Part shown: positions 28,962 through 35,483 of the stretch, in pieces
How the letters are laid out: every line of letters begins with the position of its first letter
Position numbering within the stretch: the first letter of the stretch is position 1
Source of the DNA: an uncultured Bacilli bacterium
GTDB taxonomy: Bacteria; Bacillota_I; Bacilli_A; RF39; UBA660
Length of the DNA stretch: 35,483 bases
Assembly: GCA_947628485.1 (NCBI GenBank)
Contig: CANRAA010000008.1
Location: 1 to 35,483 of the forward strand
Direction: 5' to 3'
Notes under the pieces: model-generated
Database searches by the model: none
What the model was told of the DNA's origin: nothing
Seen by the model: only the letters and a program-made list of their open reading frames with translations
Program-made: the position numbers and the translations under genes

Positions 28962-31900
28962 TTAAGAAACGGCTGTTACCACTTTCTTGCTTTTCTTACC
29001 TTTAGAGGACTTTTTCAATTTCTTTTTCACTATAAATTTATCTAAACAAGCAAGCATTGGTGGAAGAACAAAAATAATTAAGATGGCTGCACAAATAGTT
29101 CCTTCAGATAATGTTTTACATATTTTGGCCGCAACTTCGGATGCAAAATAACCCACAATAAGCGTTACAATAATTAAAATTGAGGCACTTGTTAAAATAG
29201 TATGGATAGAATTATTATAAGCTTTAATTAAAGATGTTTCAATATCATTATCTTTTCTTGCTTCCAAGTAGTATGATGTATAAAGAATCGCATAATCAAT
29301 CGTGGCTCCCATCAAAATACTTTGAACAATTAAAATAGAGATGAAATAAACCGAACCTCCAAAGGATAAAATACCCATAATAAGGAAGATGGCACTTTGA
29401 ATAAGTAATACTAGCATTGTAGATATCTTTAATGATTTAAAAGTGAAAGCCACTACCACTAAGATAAATGCCATAGTTAAAACGGTAATTAAATTTAACT
29501 CATTATCAAAGGTATTATTCATTTCTTTGGCCATTGCGGAATTACCCACAATATAATACTCCCCTTTATCTTTTAGGGCATCCTCTATTTTATCTAAGAA
29601 AGCAAAAGTTTCCTCACTTTCAAATTCCATATAAGTATTAAATACCGCTCTATTATACTTATCACTTGTTAAATTAACCTTCGCATCTTTAATCGTATCA
29701 TATCCTTTAATAATATCTTCTTCCATATCTTTATCAATATAGTCATCAAATCTTTTATCATTTAAAATATCTTCATATAAATAAGTAATAAATTCTTCTA
29801 CGGTCATTTGATATTTTTTATCATAACTTTTAACACTACCATAATAAATATAAACTAAATCAATTAAATCTTTATCCAAGTCTTTACTTAATGGTTTTAA
29901 TAAATTATAGACTTCTTTACTCGTATATTTTTTATTATTTAAAGAATTATCCATTATTTTTTTAACATTCTTTAAATCACTTACCTCTTTACTACTTAAC
30001 TTACTACCATATTCTTCATTAGAGATGACATCATTTAGTAAAAACTCCACAAACTCTTTATAACTAAAACTAGGTTTAATGGTATCCGTTTTATAAATAC
30101 CATAAATTAACTTAACTTTTTCTTCATCAAAACTTAAAAATTCCGCTAGTTCTTTATCACTATATTTTTTACTATTATTAGTACTTTCCATAACATCTTT
30201 AATTAATGTTAAATTATCTATTTCTTCAGTTTTTAAATTTTCTTTCAACAAATCGGTATCTAATATTAAATTCACAAACTTTAAAGGATCTAATCTAACA
30301 CTATCTTGGTAATATAAGATATAGATATTTTTTAAATCATCTTTAGAAATTCCTAACATACTACTTGCTTCACTATAAGTATATACTTTATTATTCATAG
30401 CGCTATCCATAAGAGTATATGCGGTTTCTAACAAAGTTATTTTTTCTTTAACTTCCTCATTTGTTGAAGCAAAATACTTAACTTTTTCATTTGTTAAAAG
30501 TAACTCAGCAAATTCATAAGGAGTACAAACCAAAGTCCCATCAATTATACCAGAACTCACTAAAGAGGAAAGAATATCAGAAATACCAAATACTTCTCCT
30601 AAAGAGGCAATATCCATTTTCTTATCAATAATACTTTTATCCGTAAACTTAATTACATTATTAAGGTTAGCAATTTCTTTATCTGTTAAATTACTTTTTA
30701 CTGTGCTATTATTTACCATAAATGTAGCTAATTCATGTAATGATAAAGTATAACTACTTATTTTAGTACTTAAATAATATAAATATATTTGACTAGTGGT
30801 ATCTTCTTCGATATCAAAAAGTTCAGTCATCTTATCACTATCTACTTTTTTATTAATGGTATCTTTAGTCGAGAATCTTTCTAGCATATCCAACTCATTT
30901 TTTACATCATCATTAAAATTATCTTGATATTTAGGATTAGTTAAAAGATTATGCTTGGTATATTTACTAAATTCATTTAAAGATAAAGTAGTCTCATTAT
31001 CTTTTGTATTATATAAAATAATTAAATCATCATAAGTATCTTTGGTAATATTTAAAATATTCGTTATTTCTTCCGGAGTTCTTTTCTTATTAATATTGTT
31101 TGCACTCGTAAAATTCTTTAACTTCGTAATATTTTCTTTCATACTATTACTAACATGACTATTCATTTTCTTATTTTTATAAACATTATTTTCAATAAAA
31201 TTAAGGAAATTATTTAAACTAATTTTATTATTTTCTTTCGGATTATGGTAATGATAATAAACTATTTTTAATAAGTAATCTTCAATTTTTGTGTCGTTAT
31301 CAAGTTCCTCTAATTTAGGATTTACTTCACTATAAAGTAGGGGTTCATCAATCGTTACCCCATAACATAACGTATCATTAACATATTTATTATCTTTAAT
31401 GGTATTACATAGAGTGGTAACTTCGTCCTCTAGACTTTTTTCATAGACAATGGCCATTTGATTATTTACGGGGAAATACTTCTCAACTTCACTAACTTCG
31501 GATGAAGTATAAAAAATACCTAAGTTTCCTTTTAATAAATAACTACCAACAAGAATAACTAAGAATAAAACTAAATAAATATAACGAAATTTATAAGCAA
31601 AATGGCCTAATTTATCTAATTTTATAACGAAACTTTTCTTATGCGTTTTGGTAATTAATTTATCAAAGGCTAAAATTAAAAATGGTAACATCGTAAAAAT
31701 ACTTAATAAACTAAATAAAACTCCTTTAGCTAAAACAAAGCCTAAATCTTTACCAATGGTAAAACTCATAAATACTAAGGCCAGTAAACCTACAATGGTT
31801 GTTACTGAACTACTCGAAATTGATTTAAAAGAATAGTATAAAGCATTTTTCATAGCTTTAACTTTATCACTTTCTTTTTCTTTCTCTTGGCGATATCTAT

Positions 31901-32582
31901 TCATAAGCATTATAGAATAATCCATTGATAAAGCCATTTGTAAAATCGCCGCGATAGAATTAGTAATATTAGAAACGCTCCCAAAAATAAAGTTGGTTCC
32001 TTTATTTAAGAAAACAGCCACTAGGATTGTAAATAAGAATAAAAATGGTTCTGTGTAAGAAGAGGAGGCAATAATCAAAATAACTAACGCACTTAAAACC
32101 GCAATGACAACAATATAAAAAGGTAAAACTACTTTATTTTCATCCGAAACCGTGCCACTGGTATCAACTAAATTTTCTTTAAAATAATTGGTTACATCTT
32201 GATATATTTTCTTAGCTTCTTTAGAAGATGATGCATAATCTAAATTTAAAGTAAATAAAGTATAATTATCTTTATTAAAATTCTTATTATTTTCATAATT
32301 AATCGAAACATTTTTTATACTTTCTAAATATTTTAAAGCCTTACTTTTATCTTCCTCATCTAAATCTTTAACCATCACATTTAAAGTACTTACTTCTTCT
32401 TTAAAATTAGCATTCATGATATCTAAACCAATTCGAACATTAGAAGTCTTAGGTAAATACTCCATAATATCATAATTTATATCCGTAAATTTAATCATGA
32501 AAAAAGATGCAATAGTTAAAATTAGCATTAAAATAAAAATTAATAATCTTTTTTCAACAATAAAATCTGTTATTTTTTGCAT
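28962..32582 (-). CDS. MMPL/RND-superfamily transporter with enlarged repeat-containing loop
   Basis: Two TM blocks with MMPL/SSD-like motifs (MDYSIMLMNRYRQEKEK; GATIDYAILYTSYYLEARK); about 500-aa insertion between TM blocks. Confidence 0.9.
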   Translation of the reverse strand: MQKITDFIVEKRLLIFILMLILTIASFFMIKFTDINYDIMEYLPKTSNVRIGLDIMNANFKEEVSTLNVMVKDLDEEDKSKALKYLESIKNVSINYENNKNFNKDNYTLFTLNLDYASSSKEAKKIYQDVTNYFKENLVDTSGTVSDENKVVLPFYIVVIAVLSALVILIIASSSYTEPFLFLFTILVAVFLNKGTNFIFGSVSNITNSIAAILQMALSMDYSIMLMNRYRQEKEKESDKVKAMKNALYYSFKSISSSSVTTIVGLLALVFMSFTIGKDLGFVLAKGVLFSLLSIFTMLPFLILAFDKLITKTHKKSFVIKLDKLGHFAYKFRYIYLVLFLVILVGSYLLKGNLGIFYTSSEVSEVEKYFPVNNQMAIVYEKSLEDEVTTLCNTIKDNKYVNDTLCYGVTIDEPLLYSEVNPKLEELDNDTKIEDYLLKIVYYHYHNPKENNKISLNNFLNFIENNVYKNKKMNSHVSNSMKENITKLKNFTSANNINKKRTPEEITNILNITKDTYDDLIILYNTKDNETTLSLNEFSKYTKHNLLTNPKYQDNFNDDVKNELDMLERFSTKDTINKKVDSDKMTELFDIEEDTTSQIYLYYLSTKISSYTLSLHELATFMVNNSTVKSNLTDKEIANLNNVIKFTDKSIIDKKMDIASLGEVFGISDILSSLVSSGIIDGTLVCTPYEFAELLLTNEKVKYFASTNEEVKEKITLLETAYTLMDSAMNNKVYTYSEASSMLGISKDDLKNIYILYYQDSVRLDPLKFVNLILDTDLLKENLKTEEIDNLTLIKDVMESTNNSKKYSDKELAEFLSFDEEKVKLIYGIYKTDTIKPSFSYKEFVEFLLNDVISNEEYGSKLSSKEVSDLKNVKKIMDNSLNNKKYTSKEVYNLLKPLSKDLDKDLIDLVYIYYGSVKSYDKKYQMTVEEFITYLYEDILNDKRFDDYIDKDMEEDIIKGYDTIKDAKVNLTSDKYNRAVFNTYMEFESEETFAFLDKIEDALKDKGEYYIVGNSAMAKEMNNTFDNELNLITVLTMAFILVVVAFTFKSLKISTMLVLLIQSAIFLIMGILSFGGSVYFISILIVQSILMGATIDYAILYTSYYLEARKDNDIETSLIKAYNNSIHTILTSASILIIVTLIVGYFASEVAAKICKTLSEGTICAAILIIFVLPPMLACLDKFIVKKKLKKSSKGKKSKKVVTAVS
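29685..31270 (-). repeat. About seven degenerate 70-80 aa protein repeats in the MMPL loop
   Basis: Recurring pattern (Y)IYY...LSLxEFxxFL...Lxxxxxxxxxxxxxxxxx(L/N)NKKYTxxExxxLLxI seen by self-alignment by eye. Confidence 0.65.
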
Positions 32583-32657
32583 ATTAATGGCCTCTTTTCT
32601 TTAAAGACAAGATAGATTATATCTTAAAATGTATAAAAAATGAATAACAAATTATTA

Positions 32658-32683
32658 GATAGTGTCTAAATTTTAACACTGTC
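32658..32683. promoter_or_regulatory. Candidate TetR operator
   Basis: GATAGTGT-CTAAATTTTA-ACACTGTC imperfect dyad between divergent TetR and MMPL genes; TGTCTAAAT repeated at 32663-32671 and 32692-32700. Confidence 0.55.
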
Positions 32684-32728
32684 TTTATTTATGTCTAAAT
32701 ATATGGTAAAATAATCTTGGTGATTCAA

Positions 32729-33274
32729 ATGAAAGTTAAAATGCTTAATTCTTCTTCCTTAAAAACTAAAGATAAAATCAGAAGTGCTTTTGCCTCTTTA
32801 GTTAAGGAAAAGAAAGAATTTAGTAAAATTACTGTTACAGATATTACAAAACTGGCTGACATTACCCGAGGAACATTCTATACCCACTACGACAATATTT
32901 ATGATGTAGCGAGAGAATTTCAAGAAGAAACTTTAAATGTTTTAACCAGCAATTTAAATGATTTAAATAATAAAAATAATATTGATTTATTCTTTGATAC
33001 CATGTTTGCTTATTTAAAGAGTCACGAAGATATTTATAGTATGCTTTTATCTAGTAATGATCCTTTGCTTTTTACAGGAAACTTAAATAAAATTATTTTG
33101 AATAACTTATATCAAGTTATTGAACCCAGTAAAATCAAGAAAAAAGAATTACAAATATCGATATTTATTGATGGAAGTACGGCTTTAGTTATTAAACATT
33201 TTAGGAAAGAAGTTCCTTATACTTTAGATGAGATAAATACCGCGATTAAGCAAACTTTCAATAAATTATTTTAA
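32729..33274 (+). CDS. TetR/AcrR family transcriptional regulator
   Basis: KDKIRSAFASLVKEKKEFSKITVTDITKLADITRGTFYTHYDNIYDVAREF. Confidence 0.92.
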   Translation: MKVKMLNSSSLKTKDKIRSAFASLVKEKKEFSKITVTDITKLADITRGTFYTHYDNIYDVAREFQEETLNVLTSNLNDLNNKNNIDLFFDTMFAYLKSHEDIYSMLLSSNDPLLFTGNLNKIILNNLYQVIEPSKIKKKELQISIFIDGSTALVIKHFRKEVPYTLDEINTAIKQTFNKLF

Positions 33275-33324
33275 TATAAATGCCCTATATATTTATATGT
33301 TTTAAAAATTAAAATGAAACAAAA

Positions 33325-33376
33325 ATAACGAAGTAAATAGGTTATTTCGTAAAATAAACCATCTTCGTTTTTGTTT
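33325..33376 (+). terminator. Nested long hairpin terminator downstream of the TetR gene
   Basis: AACGAAG ... GGTTATTT cgta AAATAAACC ... CTTCGTTTTTGTTTTG. Confidence 0.7.
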
Positions 33377-33443
33377 TGGATAAAATCCTAGATAATCTTT
33401 GTCTTCTATCTTCCCTAGTATATAACCTTAATCATATAATCAC

Positions 33444-33575
33444 TCAAGTTATAGAAGGCTTAAGGCGAACCGCATTCGTATTGTTCACATTATTCCAGTC
33501 CAAGTTGCCGCTCGTATTCACATTCCACGCATTGTAATTGCCGTTATTGCTGTTGTAGCCATACCTAACACTATT
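33444..33575 (-). other. Diversity-generating-retroelement-like template/variable repeat fragment (start-less open frame)
   Basis: Minus-strand frame NSVRYGYNSNNGNYNAWNVNTSGNLDWNNVNNTNAVRLKPSIT*; dense AAY (Asn) codons, GC content above surroundings, ends in a (A/G)VR(L/P)-type motif. Confidence 0.6.
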
Positions 33576-33585
33576 TCAAGATTAC

Positions 33586-33656
33586 CTATTTATATTATAC
33601 ACCAAATATCATTATTGAGTTGTATATTTAAATAAATTTTAGTATAATATAAATAG
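33586..33656. repeat. 15-bp perfect inverted repeat carrying divergent TATAAT elements
   Basis: CTATTTATATTATAC at 33586-33600 and GTATAATATAAATAG at 33642-33656. Confidence 0.7.
33620..33648 (+). promoter_or_regulatory. Promoter for a short plus-strand RNA
   Basis: TTGTAT (33620-33625), 17-bp spacer, TATAAT (33643-33648). Confidence 0.7.
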
Positions 33657-33728
33657 AAAACGCAGGAATGTGCGTTGCTATATGTTACGTCCTACTCTGG
33701 TATTACTATCGGAGTAGGTATTTTTGTA
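33655..33728 (+). ncRNA. Candidate small RNA, antisense to the 3' end of the minus-strand small ORF mRNA
   Basis: Promoter, then hairpin AACGCA-GGAATG-TGCGTT, then terminator hairpin CCTACTC...GAGTAGG plus T-rich tract. Confidence 0.55.
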
Positions 33729-33884
33729 TTATTAAGTACTAGCAAGTACAAAAGTACAAAAATAATGATTACTAAAACTATATTCCAAGTCTTTGCTCTC
33801 ATACGCACCATCTCCTTCCTTTTCATTAATAGTCAGGTGACTAGAATGAAGATAAAGGTAATTTTGCAACGCTTCTTCCTGCGT
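33660..33884. repeat. Inverted 19-nt hairpin pair flanking the small ORF
   Basis: Plus 33660-33678 ACGCAGGAATGTGCGTTGC; minus 33884-33866 ACGCAGGAAGAAGCGTTGC; 16/19 identical. Confidence 0.75.
33692..33802 (-). CDS. Small hydrophobic peptide (36 aa, single TM), candidate type I toxin-like
   Basis: MRAKTWNIVLVIIIFVLLYLLVLNNTKIPTPIVIPE; SD AAGGAG 9 nt upstream of ATG; not in the supplied ORF track because of length. Confidence 0.6.
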   Translation of the reverse strand: MRAKTWNIVLVIIIFVLLYLLVLNNTKIPTPIVIPE

Positions 33885-33999
33885 CAGTTATTTATTTTAA
33901 ATGCTTGTCAACAAAAAGTCCATAGGAAGTTTTGACAAGTTTTGTCACCTTTTGTCGAATAAAGTTATATTATGTCAAAAAAATCTTTAAATATTAAAA

Positions 34000-34024
34000 A
34001 ATTCCTTTAAATTAAGGAATTATT
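34000..34024 (-). terminator. Terminator downstream of eno
   Basis: Minus strand AATTCCTTAATTTAAAGGAATTTTTTAA. Confidence 0.75.
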
Positions 34025-34025
34025 T

Positions 34026-35255
34026 TTATTTGTTTAAATATTCTTCAATACGAAGTAAACGATTATATTTAGCTATTCGCTCACCCCGACAAACAGAACC
34101 GGTTTTAATAAATGGAATACCAAAACCCACGGCTAAATCCGCAATGAAGGTATCTTCCGTTTCGCCACTTCTGTGACTAATAACTGTTTTATAATTATTT
34201 TTCTTCGCCGTAATAATTGTTTTGGTCATTTCAGAAATAGTTCCGATTTGATTTGCTTTAAGTAAAATAGCATTACCAGCATTTACTTTTATCCCAGCTT
34301 CTAATAATGTGGAATTAGTACAGAAATAATCATCACCCACTAACATAATTTTATCCCCAATTAATTTGGTTAAAACTGCTAAACTTTCAAAATCATTTTC
34401 ATAGAAAGGATCTTCAATACTAATTATTGGGTAATGTTTAACTAAATCAATATAATATTTAACTAAATCATTAGCGTTTAAATAATTACCATCTATTTTA
34501 TACATATTCTTTTCTTTATCATATAATTCAGAGGCCGCAACATCTAGAGCAATTAATACATCTTTACCAGGTGTGTAGTGGGCCTCACTTATGGCCATCA
34601 TGATAAAATCTAAGGCTTCTTTAGTCTTACTTAAGTTTGGAGCAAATCCTCCTTCATCACCAACACCGGTAGCGTATCCTTTACTTTTTAAAATATTTTT
34701 TAAAGTATGGAAGATAACACTCGCAGCTTCAATTCTTTTAGATTCCCCTTTCATAATTGGAACAATCATAAATTCTTGAATGTCTAGATTATTGTCGGCA
34801 TGAACTCCCCCATTAATGATATTAATCATTGGAATTGGTAAAGATACTTTACCATAAGTAATATATTCATATAATTCTTTATTTTGAAGTTTGGCTAAAC
34901 ATTTTAAAGAAGCTAGAGAAACAGCAAGCATAGCATTAGCTCCTAAATTACTTTTATTGGGAGTTCCATCTAATTTAAGTAAAGTTTTATCTACTGTAAC
35001 TTGATCTATTTTTTGCCCAATCAAAGCATTCCTAATAATAGTATTAACATTATTAACGGCCTTTAAAACTCCTTTACCCATATATCTACTAGGATCATTA
35101 TCCCTAAGTTCCAAAGCTTCTTTAGAACCAGTCGATGCCCCACTTGGAACTGAGGCTACACTTTTTATATTGTTAGCAAGAGTCATCTCTACTTCAATGG
35201 TCGGATTTCCTCTACTATCTAGTATCTCTCTTGCATGGATATCTTTTATATTCAT
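34026..35255 (-). CDS. eno: Enolase (phosphopyruvate hydratase)
   Basis: AREILDSRGNPTIEV, GASTGSKEALELRD, GVGDEGGFAPNL, ISIEDPF, SHRSGETEDTFIADLAVG. Confidence 0.97.
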   Translation of the reverse strand: MNIKDIHAREILDSRGNPTIEVEMTLANNIKSVASVPSGASTGSKEALELRDNDPSRYMGKGVLKAVNNVNTIIRNALIGQKIDQVTVDKTLLKLDGTPNKSNLGANAMLAVSLASLKCLAKLQNKELYEYITYGKVSLPIPMINIINGGVHADNNLDIQEFMIVPIMKGESKRIEAASVIFHTLKNILKSKGYATGVGDEGGFAPNLSKTKEALDFIMMAISEAHYTPGKDVLIALDVAASELYDKEKNMYKIDGNYLNANDLVKYYIDLVKHYPIISIEDPFYENDFESLAVLTKLIGDKIMLVGDDYFCTNSTLLEAGIKVNAGNAILLKANQIGTISEMTKTIITAKKNNYKTVISHRSGETEDTFIADLAVGFGIPFIKTGSVCRGERIAKYNRLLRIEEYLNK

Positions 35256-35356
35256 ACTACGTCACACCCTTATAATTTTAGTATAACCATATTCGGCAAA
35301 ATTAACAATAGCTTATTTCCTTAAATTTTAAATTTGACAAAAATTTGCCAAAGAAA

Positions 35357-35380
35357 AAGTGGTTTCCCACTTAATTAGTT
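35357..35380 (-). terminator. Minus-strand terminator for a gene beyond the window end
   Basis: Minus strand AAGTGG-GAAA-CCACTT-TTTC. Confidence 0.5.
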
Positions 35381-35447
35381 TCTAAACATTTTTATACTCC
35401 TAATAATACTCCCAAGTTTATCACATGATAATAAAAAATAGTTCTGC

Positions 35448-35474
35448 AAGTAGCATAAATACTTGTTTTTTTAT
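35448..35474 (+). terminator. Terminator-like hairpin near window end
   Basis: CAAGTA-GCATAAA-TACTTG-TTTTTTT. Confidence 0.55.
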
Positions 35475-35483
35475 TGAATTTTA

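Noticed and set aside
33675-33935. Supplied plus-strand ORF of 86 aa (MLYVTSYSGITIGVGIF...)
   Set aside because: TTG start without SD; it runs through a terminator hairpin and is antisense to the better-supported minus-strand 36-aa ORF.
1-35483. CRISPR array or canonical transposase/integrase genes
   Set aside because: No regularly spaced direct repeats and no transposase, integrase or RT ORF were seen on either strand.

Overview
The window is AT-rich, densely coded DNA, most likely chromosomal and from a low-GC Bacillota/Mollicutes-like gut bacterium. The lineage is an inference from base composition, gene content and an mDAP-type MurE. Housekeeping genes present: murE, tRNA-Gly(TCC), leuS and eno. 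Other recognisable genes: a SWIM/SNF2 helicase, a heterodimeric ABC exporter, an MMPL transporter with a divergent TetR regulator, a secreted NucA/Spd-like nuclease, and a compact operon with acyl-ligase, ACP, PPTase, two GT8 glycosyltransferases and a PlsC-like acyltransferase.

The most interesting signals are outside the main gene calls:
(1) A non-ORF island at about 33.28-34.02 kb. It holds a GC-richer, Asn(AAY)-codon-dense fragment that looks like a template or variable repeat of a diversity-generating retroelement. No reverse transcriptase is visible in the window.
(2) In the same island, a probable type I toxin-antitoxin-like module: a 36-aa single-TM peptide ORF on the minus strand, a convergent short RNA on the plus strand, and near-identical inverted hairpins that could pair 5' to 3' within the peptide mRNA.
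(3) A tandem pair of metallophosphoesterases in which one copy has lost nearly every metal ligand. The pair sits behind an unannotated 23-codon leader ORF whose stop codon lies in an intrinsic terminator (attenuator-like).
(4) An inverted fragment of the tRNA-Gly anticodon arm just downstream of that tRNA, next to an orphan PD-(D/E)XK-like protein.
(5) The ACP/ligase/GT8/acyltransferase operon, a candidate glycolipid pathway.
(6) About seven degenerate repeats inserted in the extracytoplasmic loop of the MMPL protein.
(7) Repeated embedding of terminator hairpins in C-terminal codons and stop codons.

All calls come from reading the sequence. No database search or folding software was run.
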